Positions 21,953-33,525 of a DNA stretch of 64,000 bases are shown in pieces (the first letter of the stretch is position 1; each line of letters opens with the position of its first letter). The stretch comes from Aedes albopictus (lineage: Eukaryota; Arthropoda; Insecta; Diptera; Culicidae). The position numbers and the translations under genes are program-made. The stretch lies in contig NC_085138.1 in assembly GCF_035046485.1 (NCBI RefSeq), forward strand, positions 365,245,238 to 365,309,237, in the 5' to 3' direction. The notes below the pieces were generated by a model. That model ran no database searches. It was not told where the DNA came from and saw nothing but the letters and a program-made list of their open reading frames with translations.

Positions 21953-23248
21953 TTATTCATCCTTGTCGTCGTCTTCCTGGGTAAATTCCTGTATAGGCGC
22001 CACCTTCAGGACCTCATGTTCGTCTTCGGAGTCATCGTCTCTAACGGGTGGTCCCTTCCGTTTATCTTCCTTCTTCTCGGGCTTTTCCTTCTTACTGGCC
22101 CCGGATGCTGCTTCCAAACCGCTGGCCCAGGTTCCACGCGGAATATCCGAGTACGCGGCTGGATCCATCGGATCCAGTGCCCCGGACGATGATTTACCTC
22201 CCCGTCGGTCACCTCGATCTCGGTCGCCTCTGTCTCGATCCCGATCCCGTCTGTCGTCTCGCCGATCGCCACCTCGCCTATCTCGACGGTCACGGTCACG
22301 GTCCCGGTCCCTGTCCCGTTCCCGCTCACGATCTCGTTCGTAGTCCCTGTCACTTCCACGATCCGAACGACCACCGGCCATGCGCGGTCGCTTATCCTCA
22401 TCCCGGAACGATGGATACTTCTGGTTCGGGTGATGGGGTCGTTTCGGAGGATTCACAACCGGCGGTTTGAGAGTCTCGCCCATAGGTCCCATCATCGGTT
22501 CGCGACTTGGCTGCATGTGTGGTGGCTTCGGCGGAGGCGGATAGCTCTCCACAATGACCGCCTTCGGTGGACCTTCGCCGGCGTTCTCCTGGTTCTTGGC
22601 ATTTTCCATCAATTCCTTCCGAAGCACTTTGGCGCTCTTGGTCATTTTGGCGTCCGGGTGTGTAGGAGGCAGCCACGACACAATCCTCGTTTCCTTATTA
22701 TAGAAGTAGAATGCCTTGCATCCGATGTCGTATTCCTTCCGCCAATGACGCGGAAGTGGATAGCGTTCCAGCAAGCGCTTAACCCTCTTCTCGTACTCCT
22801 TCTCGATCTCGAACTCCACCTCGCCGTAACGTTTCACGCAGTACATCGAGCAGTGGTGATACACATTGTACTTGTTCTGGCATCCGTCTACCGATTGGAA
22901 CCCATATCGTTTGATCATCTTCTGTTTGATCTTTTCCGTCCAATCGACAGCCTGCGGAACCTTCTTCTTCTGCAGCGGATACTCGAACGTTTCCGGGTTC
23001 GCCTGCTGATCATCCTCATCGTAATCCTCGGCAATGATTTCTTCATTGTTCATGTTATCGGCATCGCCACCGGCACCACCTCGGTGGTCTTCCATGGAAT
23101 CATCGTCGTCGTCGTCGTCACTGTCGGAGGATGACTCCGAATGATGCCGGGATTGGGCTGCGGATGGCGGTTGTTGCTGATTCACTTGGCCATCGCTTTG
23201 GATGATTCCTCGCTTGGCAAGGCGCTTCAGTAGCGCTTCGGGAAGCAT
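21953..23248 (-). CDS. PQBP1: PQBP1 homologue (polyglutamine-binding protein 1), 431 aa
   Basis: This is a nuclear WW-domain protein that links pre-mRNA splicing and transcription. In humans it binds the U5 15-kD spliceosomal protein through its C-terminal segment. The start is the ATG at 23248, with A at -3. The upstream in-frame codon is GTG, not ATG. Conserved parts in order are: LLKRLAKRGII at 6-16; an acidic Ser/Asp run (37-54); EEIIAEDYD at 69-77; a WW domain at about 163-197 (W169, W192) followed by TKSAK; an Arg/Asp-rich repeat tract at about 295-351; and DPMDP plus YSDIPRGTWASGL at 359-378, the U5-15kD-binding type motif. Human PQBP1 is 265 aa. The extra length here is an approximately 85-residue insert before the WW domain, the longer linker after it and an acidic tail. 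The coding region has no intron. Confidence 0.92.
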   Translation of the reverse strand: MLPEALLKRLAKRGIIQSDGQVNQQQPPSAAQSRHHSESSSDSDDDDDDDSMEDHRGGAGGDADNMNNEEIIAEDYDEDDQQANPETFEYPLQKKKVPQAVDWTEKIKQKMIKRYGFQSVDGCQNKYNVYHHCSMYCVKRYGEVEFEIEKEYEKRVKRLLERYPLPRHWRKEYDIGCKAFYFYNKETRIVSWLPPTHPDAKMTKSAKVLRKELMENAKNQENAGEGPPKAVIVESYPPPPKPPHMQPSREPMMGPMGETLKPPVVNPPKRPHHPNQKYPSFRDEDKRPRMAGGRSDRGSDRDYERDRERERDRDRDRDRDRRDRRGGDRRDDRRDRDRDRGDRDRGDRRGGKSSSGALDPMDPAAYSDIPRGTWASGLEAASGASKKEKPEKKEDKRKGPPVRDDDSEDEHEVLKVAPIQEFTQEDDDKDE

Positions 23249-23510
23249 TTTTTCACTAAAATACACTTTTATTTAGCGATTTACACGAATTCTTTCACCA
23301 CCATCGATTCCACTTTGACAGCTAAACGTTTTGTTTATGCACGGTAAACGAAAGTTGAACAAAATCGTGTAATAAATTATACACGTTAAGTTTACAATTC
23401 CCACCAGTAGATGGTTTGTTTCAGTGGCTCTCAACCTCGCCAATGATACACCAAATGACACGGATTATTTGCCCTACAATGAAAAATATTGAAACCCAGC
23501 CAGCGAATAA

Positions 23511-23759
23511 GTCAGGCCAAACATTTCAATAGGTCCTATCTGCATTTGAGAGGCTCTCTTTGTTCACTTTCTCTTCCAGTTAATGGTACACTTTTTAACT
23601 GTTTTTGCAGTACGAATCAAAAGACGATTGCTTTGACCATCGTTCAATGCAAAAAGACAATCTTAATTCAAATAAACAGCTGAGTTATTAACGGAAGAGA
23701 GGGAAACCAAAGAGAGCCTCTCTTCTGCAGATTGGACCTTTAGACATGTTCCGCCTGAA
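23511..23759. repeat. MITE-like inverted repeat upstream of PQBP1
   Basis: Arms of about 52 bases share AGGTCC, ATCTGCA and GAGAGGCTCTCTTTG in mirror order at both ends. The element sits about 260 bases upstream of the PQBP1 ATG, so it may lie in or near the promoter. Confidence 0.6.
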
Positions 23760-23898
23760 GTTTTAAAAACTCGGATTTGGCTAAACAGCTTTTAGTTTTT
23801 ACTCAGCATTGGGTTGTTTTCTCCCTCTCTCCACACGAATGTTATCAAAAAACGAAGAGAGAAGCACCGACACATTCATGCGGCTCCGTGGAAGAAGC

Positions 23899-24064
23899 CA
23901 AAGGGAACGTTCAAAAATTACGTCCAACATTTGGGGGAGGGGGGGGGTCTACAAAAGTGTGACACTACTTGTATTAGGTATAGGGAAAATGCGTGACAGA
24001 GGGGGGAGGGGGGGTCTAGAAATCCCAAAAATTGGTGGACGTAATATTTGAATCTTCCCAAAGG
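23899..24064. repeat. Short MITE, GGGAACGTTCAAAAATTACG family
   Basis: The left arm begins AAGGGAACGTTCAAAAATTACG. The right arm, read inward, begins TTTGGGAAGATTC then AAATATTACGTCCACC. Both arms run into G-rich tracts next to TGTGAC or CGTGAC. A close direct copy of the left half lies at 27056-27157. Confidence 0.6.
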
Positions 24065-24291
24065 TTATCTTGACTAAACCCAAATTTGCGTCAAATAGGG
24101 CCTCCGCTGGGTGAAAATAACTTACCACTGGGTGAAAATTAAGAGTGCACAAGCCCTTCAAAGTTTGTATGGGAATTCTTGATGGGAATAGGTGAATTCG
24201 GATGACCCCCAAGGGACGATTCAAATATGACGTCCATCATTTTTCGGGGATTTTAGAACCCCCCCGCCCCCCTCTGTCACGCTTTTTCGTA

Positions 24292-24961
24292 CACTGAAAA
24301 ACAAGAGAACCCAAATTTGAGTATTTTTAAACTCAATTTTGAGTTCTTTTTTGCATCCTATTTCATTCGCTCTCTTTATTGTTGTCAGAGAGTGAATAGC
24401 AAAACAACCTAACTTTGAGAGTTCGATGCGGGAAGCCAAAATTGAGTAAGTGGCACAGTACCGAAAGTTGAGTAATTTTAACTGACGGTTGAGTAAAAAG
24501 AACATTGACTTTAGGTACTTTGGCTGTATACGCCTAAATGCAAACTATTGCGGATTTTTAGAAAAATTTCCACTCTGCGGTAGCCGCCGAGTTCTACCGC
24601 AGCTGTCAAAGTCCTACCGCAGGCTTGAAAATCATCCTATCATTGAAACTGAAGGCCAAATCAAAGCATGCTTGCAAGGTGAATTGAACTGAAAACCAAC
24701 AACAAACAATGATCATCGGCGTCGTATCCAAGGCTATCCAAGGCATCGCTAGGGCTTGCTAGGGTAGATCGATGATACCTCAATGAAAATCAGTAGTCTG
24801 ACAGCTGCGGTAGCTTTTCGTTCTACCGTAAAACGGAAAGTTTTCTTTAAATTAGCAATACCTACCTAAACATCGGCTCCAGCAACTCAAAATTGGCTTC
24901 CCGCACGCAACCTCGAAGTTGGGTGGAATGAACTCACTTTTGGGTACTTTCGTTTTTCGTG
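24292..24961. mobile_element. 670-bp TA-flanked DNA element
   Basis: The ends are CACTGAAAAACAAGAGAACC and, reversed, CACGAAAAACGAAAGTACCC. TA flanks both sides (24290-24291 and 24962-24963). TA duplication suggests the Tc1/mariner group. No transposase is present. Confidence 0.6.
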
Positions 24962-24974
24962 TATACCTAACATA

Positions 24975-25368
24975 CACTGAAATAAATTTTGTTGTGGAAA
25001 TTACCGATTCCATAGTAAAATTACTAACCGTACCTATGATTCTCAACCGACAACAATTTTCAGTTAATTCTACTAAAACACTGTCAACTTAACTAGCAGT
25101 GCAGTTAACATTACTAAAAATAATTTTAATTCAACAAATGAGCATTGTATTTTTAACCACACTGTGTTGTAAAATGCGTGTCCAGGAAAAATTACCAATG
25201 TTTTGTTGTTGAGACGACTACGCTTTTAGTTGAATTTACTACAATACATTGTAATTTCAAGCATATTTCAGTTACCTTAACAGATTTTGTTGTCGGTTGA
25301 GAATCATAGGTACGGTTAGTAATTTTACTATGGAATCGGTAGTTTCCACAACAAAATTTATTTCAGTG
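24975..25368. mobile_element. 394-bp TA-flanked MITE with about 80-bp near-perfect inverted repeats
   Basis: Arms 24975-25055 and 25288-25368 begin CACTGAAATAAATTTTGTTG and are almost identical in reverse complement. TA flanks both sides. The long, well-matched arms imply a fairly young insertion. Confidence 0.8.
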
Positions 25369-25550
25369 TATGGAGTGTCACACTTTCTCAGACCCCCCCC
25401 TAAATGATGGACGTCATATTCGAATGACCCCCAATTGTAGAGGCGCTAAGTGAGATAAGGTGAAAATCGTTTGTTTACATCAAAAATTCAATTTTTCGTT
25501 TTCAAAATTAACTCATATTTTGCCTTGGTGGTTGCTATTTTCCATTGGTA

Positions 25551-25673
25551 ATGGCTTCTATTATCATCAATCTCGATGCCCACGGCGACAGACACCGGAT
25601 TGACCAGCTAACAAAAAATCCGGAAGATTGCCCGCCGGAGGCATAGCAAGAGCTCCTCAAATTAATCACATAA
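25551..25673 (+). pseudogene. Possible decayed first exon
   Basis: An ATG opens a Leu/Asp/Pro-balanced stretch of 31 codons, a TAG (25644-25646), eight more codons and a TAA. A GTAAGT donor follows at 25681. The composition looks coding, but the two stops make it non-functional. I do not recognise the protein. Confidence 0.2.
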
Positions 25674-25761
25674 GTTGTTCGTAAGTACCTACCGGATCTA
25701 AGCGCATCTGAAAGTAGAGATGGGAACTCTCTAAAATAAAAGCTCTCATTTTTGAGTAGCG

Positions 25762-25978
25762 CCCATGCCGCACAGGGACTGTGTTGGAAACACACATTTT
25801 TTTAAATTGCTTGCACGCTCACATTTTTGCAAAATATCAATATTTTTCGGTATTTGAAGGTGGTTTATAAACCCAGTGAGGTTGCCATGTCGAAATTATT
25901 GCAAAATACATGCTCATATGAGCGTACGAGCAATTTTAAAAAAATGTGTGTTTCGAACACAGTCATGTGCGGCATGGA
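25762..25978. repeat. Inverted repeat of about 217 bp
   Basis: Arms of about 40 bases carry CCATGCCGCAC, GACTGTGTT and AACACACATTTTTT at both ends, with a loop of about 135 bases. The target duplication is unclear. Confidence 0.55.
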
Positions 25979-26073
25979 TGTTTACTAAAAATGTGCAGGC
26001 CGAACACATTTTTGAGCGTAGCCGTTTTTGCGTGAAAACTGATTCAATTTATAGAGCGAATCGCTTCCGATTC

Positions 26074-26279
26074 AATGAGAGTATATTACAGGTGGGGAAG
26101 ACGATACTTCGTGTGCGTGAGATCCGTGTCTGGTGCAAAACATGTCACTACTACAAGCAAAGCGAGCTCCCATAAGAACGCGTGTCAAATAGTGACGTCA
26201 CTATTTGTGTTTACATTTTTCTTTGCTTACTAATACATAGCCATCTCTTCTTCTTCCCCACCTGTAATATACTCTCATT
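26074..26279. mobile_element. 206-bp MITE with an 11-bp flanking repeat
   Basis: Inverted termini begin AATGAGAGTATATTACAGG and continue TGGGGAAGA for about 28 bases. GCTTCCGATTC occurs immediately outside both ends (26063-26073 and 26280-26290). A 9-11-bp duplication suggests a Mutator-like origin. Confidence 0.7.
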
Positions 26280-26290
26280 GCTTCCGATTC

Positions 26291-27055
26291 ACTCTCAAAA
26301 AAGAGTCGACTCTTTTGATCGATTCAATAACTCATTTCCGGAATTTGATGAAACATTTCGTTTTTCGAGCTGAGTCCTTTCTTATATGTCTAGTTTTTGA
26401 GAAAATCTGCTCTCTTGATACGGACGTCGACGTCGAATTAACAATTTTAGCATAACGTGATAAAATGCAAGATAACACAGATTTTTGTTCCTGCCAGTAA
26501 AGAATCGAATCACTGGTGCGAGTCAGCCACACAATAAATTAACCAAAAAATGATCTTATGGCAAAGATTGTGGTGTTCTGCGTCTAATTATTATGGAAGT
26601 GCGTAACCAGCCAACACTTTTCGGCAGATTGTTGGACCCGTTATGAACTTCACTGAATCGTAACTCTTTTGAAAAGAATCATGGTTCACTCATTCGGTTT
26701 CGCGAGTCGATTCTTTGAGTCGATTCGCGACTGAGTTGCCCATGTCTATCTGAAAGAGAATTAGATTTTCTTTTCAAAAAGTGCTCGTTTGTTTCTCTAC
26801 GATGCGGAATTCAATATAAAAAAGTGAAAAAAGTGCAGTTTGCCTAAAGGGCGAACACGATGAAATTGCCACACAGAAAATATTGTATATCTTTTGATTG
26901 CGTTCGTCAAAATAGCTTATTTTTTGACCATGAATAGTATATTATGTGTAGCTAATACTATAAAATTTTCTTCAAAATCGGTTGAGTATTGGCGCATATA
27001 TTGTCGATATCATAAAATGAGATTTTAGAAAACTTGTACACTAGGGTGGCCCACA
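26291..27055. other. GATTCGATT-rich intergenic DNA
   Basis: The sequence has repeated words such as GAGTCGATTC and CGATTCAATAACTC. These recur at about 32090-32400, so it belongs to a dispersed repeat whose ends I cannot place. Confidence 0.35.
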
Positions 27056-27772
27056 CTTAGGGAACGTTCAAAAATTACGTCCAACATTTGGGGGAGGGGG
27101 GGGGTCTACAAAAGTGTGACACTACTTGTATTAGGTATAGGGAAAATGTGTGACAGANNNNNNNNNNNNNNNNNNNNNNNNNNNNNNNNNNNNNNNNNNN
27201 NNNNNNNNNNNNNNNNNNNNNNNNNNNNNNNNNNNNNNNNNNNNNNNNNNNNNNNNNNNNNNNNNNNNNNNNNNNNNNNNNNNNNNNNNNNNNNNNNNNN
27301 NNNNNNNNNNNNNNNNNNNNNNNNNNNNNNNNNNNNNNNNNNNNNNNNNNNNNNNNNNNNNNNNNNNNNNNNNNNNNNNNNNNNNNNNNNNNNNNNNNNN
27401 NNNNNNNNNNNNNNNNNNNNNNNNNNNNNNNNNNNNNNNNNNNNNNNNNNNNNNNNNNNNNNNNNNNNNNNNNNNNNNNNNNNNNNNNNNNNNNNNNNNN
27501 NNNNNNNNNNNNNNNNNNNNNNNNNNNNNNNNNNNNNNNNNNNNNNNNNNNNNNNNNNNNNNNNNNNNNNNNNNNNNNNNNNNNNNNNNNNNNNNNNNNN
27601 NNNNNNNNNNNNNNNNNNNNNNNNNNNNNNNNNNNNNNNNNNNNNNNNNNNNNNNNNAAATTTTCTGAGATGGCTAAATTTTGGTCTACGTGGTTTATGA
27701 ACAGCCCCTTGTCACAAAATCACAAACACCCCCCTCCCCCCTAAAAGCTACGTCATTTATGCACGCTCCCTT
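27056..27772. repeat. MITE of the GGGAACGTTCAAAAATTACG family, interrupted by an assembly gap
   Basis: The left end AGGGAACGTTCAAAAATTACG is a direct copy of 23902 onward. The right end, read inward, begins AAAGGGAGCGTGCATAAATG then ACGTAGC. The middle is unknown. Confidence 0.55.
27158..27657. other. Assembly gap (500 N)
   Basis: Exactly 500 unknown bases, a nominal gap size. Open frames drawn across it are meaningless. Confidence 0.99.
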
Positions 27773-29599
27773 TCGGAAATAGTCGAAAAACACAAAATTG
27801 ATTTGATGTATCTCTTAATTTCAATGAATTTAAGAAATTTTTACTTCACATGAGAATCAGAGAACATTTTTGAAAAAGTGGACATACCTAAACGACAAGT
27901 CTGTGAAATACGCAAAACAGCCATAAATCATCTTATCAGATTTTGATGAAATCATACCTAAAACTGATTTGGAATGGGGCAGAATCAGCCGCATCTTCAC
28001 CAGGTCAGTGTAATTCCGAGACGAAACCAATTCCTCATGAAGACGAAGAAGATAATGATGATGGCACCGATTGAACTCACTTAATCGTTGGCGGTGGTGA
28101 TGCTGGTCAAGGTAGCCAGCCGATGAGTGTGAGCCACCCGTGTTACACCCATTCATTTTGCCTAGCAGTCAGTTTGACCGATGATGCGATGGCCCAACCT
28201 ATGTGTAACGATTAGACCCCAGCAGTAGCCGAGAGGGGCTATAATTTGAGCAACGATCATCTGATTGATCGATTACTCACGTTTTGAGCCGTGCATTAAA
28301 GAGCATCCTCCCTGCAGGCGGGTTGCCTGCGTGTTTGCCGGGGGGAGTCCAAGGCCCTTGCCAACAACGCGAGGTGCCAAAAATATGATTCGATTGGCAA
28401 TTTGCATCGGCAGGTTTGGTTAAAGGGCGATGATCCAATAGGTTTTGGGGTTAATTTCGGATTGAAATTAGAAATACTTATGACCGCCGATTGGCATGCA
28501 GCGCGCGGCTGTACACAGCAAAAAAATTCTTGTGATATCACATCACTTTCGCTGCACATCAGTCGCGTCGTAAAAGTGATGTACAAACTACATCCTTTCC
28601 ACGCAGCAAATAAGCTGCCGTAGCTTGAAAGTGAGTCTAGCAATCGCTAGAACCGGAACGATAGATGTTTCATATATAAGTAAAATATTGGCATGGATTC
28701 GTACACTGATCCGCGGATTGTGAGGCATATCCCTTGCCTCTCGGCTATTTCACCGAGTTAGAAGGAAGGTGATAAATATGATACTGCTTCTAGGTCTCTG
28801 CTAGAATGGGTTTGTTGACACTTTTCGGTGCGAACCAGGGTGTACATGGTGAGTGTGATAATTGTTGGAAAACGATGTGTCCGAGTGAGATTACGTTCAA
28901 AAATGGATACATCGCCAGAAATTACGCGCCTGGAAATTACAAAATTATTTGCTGTGTAATGGACCGGGTCAAAGCAGTTGGTGGTTTCGTAATGCGTGCC
29001 TAACCTGCGGAATGCGAAATGGAACTCTTAATGATGAGTTGAAAATGAAAGCCTCTTTGCAACATCGGTCGGCGAAAGTCACTATTTGGTTTTAGTTGAT
29101 GTGGTGGTGACATTAGGGTTTATAATGATCGTCAACGTTTCTGGTCCGTGAAGCGTACGCTTCAATGGATCGCTAAGTAATAACCAGGAAATTGTAATGC
29201 GGTTTTATGGTAGGCATAGTATTATAGTGATCTATTAGATAGCGAAATGAATGAAAGTGGAAAATTATTGTTTTGCAGACAACTCAAGTGAAACCATTAG
29301 ATCCGCAGATATGTGGGATTTGCGGGATGGATATTATTTTACGATTATTGTTTCGTAGAGTGTTATTATTCATTTTATTTTGTAACAATAGTTTTGAGTG
29401 GATCAGCGTTGACTTTTTCCGTCCAATCATCGGCGCGAGAGCCTCAATAGTGTCTTTATCAACAACGACCTAAATTAGTCGACTTCGCTGCTGCTTGGGG
29501 GATGACCATTAGTAACGCCTACTAAATTGCATTTTTTTAAAAGAATTCTGTTATATATGCCCGTTTATTTTATTCATTTATTTAATTTCTGTAACTTCA
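27773..29599. other. Mostly single-copy-looking intergenic DNA
   Basis: No ORF with recognisable homology. The part at about 28230-28630 is GC-richer and repeat-free. I see no RNA gene. Confidence 0.3.
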
Positions 29600-31097
29600 T
29601 CATCTTCTTCTTCTTCTTCGCATTGGAACTTGACCTGCCTCTCTTCAACTTAGTGTTCTTTGAGCACTTCCACAGTTATTAATTGAAGGGCTTTCTTTGC
29701 CTGCCATTGCATGAATTTGTACATTGTGTGGCTTTGTCTAGACTCCTAATACACGGCTTCGGTCTACACGGTCACCTACTACACGGATTCCTATTACACG
29801 GCAGTCCGTGTTGTAGGAATCCCAGAACTTGTGTTGTGATTGTGAAGAGTGTAATCTTGTCTAGTTTGGTTAGTGGCTACGGCTAGGAAACCTCAGATCG
29901 ATTTTCAGCGTAAAAAACATGCGTAGCCCAAGTGGCTCTACTTAAAAAGGATCAATTTCGTAGGGTAACTTCTGTATAGGTTACCTTGTGAACCCAGTTT
30001 TGCTTCTTTCATATAAATGGAAGTGTCGTGCCTCGAGCACGCTATATCTTAGAATAACGTTAACAGTATGTTTCTACCTTTCCTTATGGATACCTTCAAG
30101 CAAGCTTTTGTATTCAGCATCTTTCGCTGATTTTGGCAGTATTGCTATGATGATTACATCATCTGAAATAGCTCAAACATTAATTTGAGATGCTTCAGTA
30201 TGATGGATTACTTAGGTTCATGGACAGTTCATGGATAACTTAACATAGAATTGCAGCTAACCCAACTCTGCATGAGCAGAATTTGTCATGAGTTGACTGA
30301 TTGGCATGTGTTCCGCCCGAGAATTATAGCTATATAATCGACTTAGTGGGTCCCAAAAAGCTCTGCTTACTTCAAATCTCTAGGAGCAAATGGGGGTTTT
30401 TCCTATTTTTCTCCAAAGGGATTTGAGTATTTCAAACATGTTTTGAGCTCTTGTAGTTTTCTATTGGGTATTTTCATGACGTGCAATTACTTGACAGTTT
30501 TATCGCTTGCGTTGTATAAAGAAGGAATGAGTTCCAGGTTACCGTGTTCTTTCTGAAATGCTTGACACGGATTGCCGATTATCACATCTGTGATGTTCGT
30601 CTGGCTGACATGCCTATTCATGTGAACTCACATGCCTCCCAAATTGGGATGTCCACAGTGACTCTTTTACACAAAATTGTATACGTTTTCAAGAAAGTAC
30701 TCGCTCAAACGTAGTTTTTGCTTGGGCGATTTCTTGAATATTGAGGATGCTTTCGATGACGTGCCTTTCACTTTTATATTGAAAGTCGCATGACGTCACA
30801 AGCTGCCTCCAGTGAGTTATGGGCTCTCTTTACGCTTATGCGTTTTACAGTGTCCTTTTCAAGGCACTGATTAAACCCGTTGTGGTATGGGCTATGAGCT
30901 CTCGTTGCGCTTATGCGTTCATTCCCTGTTCTAGGGCAGCCCTTCCTATCTCATCAACTTTCTCTTTCCTAATCCCATTCCATCCCTTGTCCCATTTTCC
31001 CTCAGGCAAATGATGAAATAGGCTTATATGTATGGCGATGGCACAAATGTCCCAAATGGAGAATAACGTGCCTCTGGAGCCGGCCTTCTGATACCTG

Positions 31098-31426
31098 AAC
31101 ATCCAGCTAGTTGGCAATTTGGCCGCTAGAGGCGCAATGTCGAAGTGGTTGCTATGTACACTCGCCAGTAGAAACACTCATAAGTTATCATATGCGATAT
31201 CTCAAGATCCACTTTATTTGGAACAATGATGATTGTTCTTTAGTAGGTCAAGAACAATCTGGTGATTTACCAAATAGTTTGTGATTTCGTCGCTAGGTGG
31301 CGCTAGTGGTCAAGTAAAGTTTCAAACTCCGTTATCTCGGAATCTAGAGCAGATAGAAAGGGTCGTCTTCGGCAAAGCTCTTCAGGAAGTCAAAAGCTAT
31401 CTGGTGGTTCAACAATTAGTAGGTGA
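31098..31426. repeat. Left arm of an internal 330-bp inverted repeat
   Basis: It matches the reverse complement of 34398-34725 with scattered changes. Shared words include TTGGCAATTTGGCCGCTAGA, GGTTGCTATGTACACTCGCC and CTAGGTGGCGCTAG. Confidence 0.75.
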
Positions 31427-31850
31427 TTTAGCCACTACATGGCGCTTGTTGTCAAATAAAGTTTCAAACTTCTCTAGCTCGCGATCCAGAGCAGATAGAA
31501 GAGTATCGTTTCCGGCAAAGTTCTTTGGGAAGCCAAGATCTATCTGGTGATCCAACAATTCATTTGTGTCTTTGGAAAACTTCTTTAGGACGTCAAGAGC
31601 AATCTGGTTATTCAAAAATTAGTTGGTGATTTCATCGCTAGGTGGCTCTGATTGTCATGTAAAGTTTGAAAATTCTCTATCTCTGGATCCACAGCAGCTA
31701 GAATTGTACTGTCCTGTCTTCGGTTGCTAGGTGGTGCTAGTTGGCAAAGTTTTAAGTTTTTCCATCTCGGAATCCACAGCAGGTAGAAACTTTACTTGAC
31801 AACTAGCGCCACCTAGCGGCATAATTACCAACTACCGTCACATTTTCATG
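31255..31850. repeat. Degenerate tandem repeat, period about 143 bp
   Basis: Four or more diverged units each start ATCTGGT(G/T), contain GATTT...GCTAGGTGGCGCT, then CAAATAAAGTTTCAAAC and CAGCAGATAGAA. One unit is truncated. Confidence 0.65.
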
Positions 31851-32409
31851 ATTTTTCAACTTCATGACATTATAACTCCCAGAGTAGTAATTGGATTTCC
31901 ACAATTTTTACGTATTTTTACAATAATCGTGAGTATGCATGTAGGATGTATACCCGAACCTCTATTTAAGGTCATTACGAGTCCAACAAGTTTTCTAAAA
32001 ATGTTGGCTTGACTACGCAACTTAATGATAATTAGACGCAGAACATTGTAATCTTTGCCAAGCGATAATTTTTCCATTCGTATGTTCAATGATTCGATTC
32101 CTTTAGTGGAAAGAACTTTCTTAAGATTTTGTTGAGTCGATTTGCGAGTGAGTTACTCATGCCTAGAAGGAATGAAAACCTGCGTATCCTGCACTTTACT
32201 GCATCATTTTAAGACGGCTTAGTTGTCGTCCGTACCGTACGTGCAGATTTCCTAGAAAACTAGACATTTGAGAGAGGAGCCAGCTAACATCGAAAAATTA
32301 AATTTTTCATCGAATTCCGGAAAAGAATTACTGAATCGATCTAAAGACTCAATTATTTTTTTAGAGTGAATCGGCAGCGATTCACTCTCAAAATTGAATC
32401 AGATGCCCA

Positions 32410-33420
32410 TATCTAGTTACAAGGCGTTTCAGGAGGTTTCAGATAGGTTTTATGGGGCTTCAGAAACTCTCACGTGAATTTCACGGAGGTTTCATAGGGG
32501 TTTTAGAGGCATTTCAAAGCGTTTCAATGCGTTTCAGGATGTATAAGAGGGCTTGAGGGGCTTCAGTGGCTCTCAGGTGAATTTCACGGAAGTTTCATGA
32601 AGGTTTCAGAGGCGTTTCAATGCGTTTCAAGGAGTTTCAGGGTATTTCAGAAGGTTTCAGATGGGTTTTAGCGGGCTTCAGAGGATCTCAGGTAAATTTC
32701 ACGGAGGTTTTGTAGGGATTTCACAGGCGTTTCAAAGCATTCAGGACGTTTCAGGAGGTTTCACTGGGTTTTTAGGGGGCTTTAGAGGCTCGCAGGTGAA
32801 TTCCACGGATGTTTCATAGGGGTTTTAGAGGCGTTTCAAGCATTTCAAAGCGTTTCAGGGTGGTTCAATGCGTTTCAGGAGGTGAGGGGCCTTAAAGGGG
32901 ATTCAGAGGCTCGCAGGTGAATTTCCCGGAGGTTTAAAGTGTTTCAAAGCATTTCAGGTTGTTTCAGGGTATTGCAGGAGCTTTCACAGAAGTTTTGGGG
33001 GGCTTTAGAGGCTCGCAGGTGAATTTTACGGAGGTTTCATAGGGGTTTTAGAGGCGTTTCAAAGCATTTCAAAGCGTTTCAGTGCGTTTCAGGAGGTTTG
33101 AGGGGGGCTTGAGGAGGCTTCAGAGGATCTCATGTTCACGGAGGTTTCATGGGGGTTTCAGAGGCGTTTCAAAGCGTTTCAAGGCGTTTCAAAGCGTTTC
33201 AAGGCGTTTCAGGGCATTCAGGAGATTCATGGGGAATTTGTACAGCAGAGGCCACCCCGGCCTTAGCCTGATCGGTAAGGTAAAGTAATGGGGAATTTGA
33301 GGGGGCTTAAAAGGCTCGCAAGTGCATTTCACGGAGGTTTCATGAGGGTTTTAGAGGCGTTTCAAAGCGTTTCAATGCGTTTCAGGAGGTTTCACAGGCG
33401 TTTAGGGGGATTTCGGACGA
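32410..33420. repeat. Satellite-like tract of about 110-bp units with GTTTCA-rich monomers
   Basis: About eight units share GCTCGCAGGTGAATTTCACG then GAGGTTTCATAGGGG, at spacings of roughly 100-120 bases. GGCGTTTCAAAGCGTTTCA repeats fill the space between. Confidence 0.75.
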
Positions 33421-33525
33421 ACTCAAAAGTTGACAGATCATAGTTACCTGAGATTGTGTGAGTATGCACCTTGGTCGTCAATCACTTAGAACCAACCAAA
33501 TACGTTAGTTGATATGATGACCTAT

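Larger units (their letters stand above)
24205..25433. repeat. Larger relative of the same MITE family, with two MITEs nested inside
   Basis: The termini share ATATGACGTCCATCATTT or its complement at 24225-24243 and 25401-25419. Inside each terminus is a C- or G-rich tract and a TGTCAC word. The interior is almost entirely two TA-flanked elements (24292-24961 and 24975-25368). Confidence 0.5.

Noticed and set aside
22430..23134. 234-codon + strand ORF opposite PQBP1
   Set aside because: Antisense shadow of a clearly conserved gene.
23249..23266. Upstream start for PQBP1 (seven codons longer)
   Set aside because: The upstream codon is GTG on the - strand; the conserved N-terminus begins at the ATG at 23248.
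27116..27700. ORFs of 172-194 codons across 27158-27657
   Set aside because: Almost wholly assembly gap.
28402..28623. 73-codon + strand ORF in a repeat-free island
   Set aside because: Too short, no motif and no splice or promoter support.
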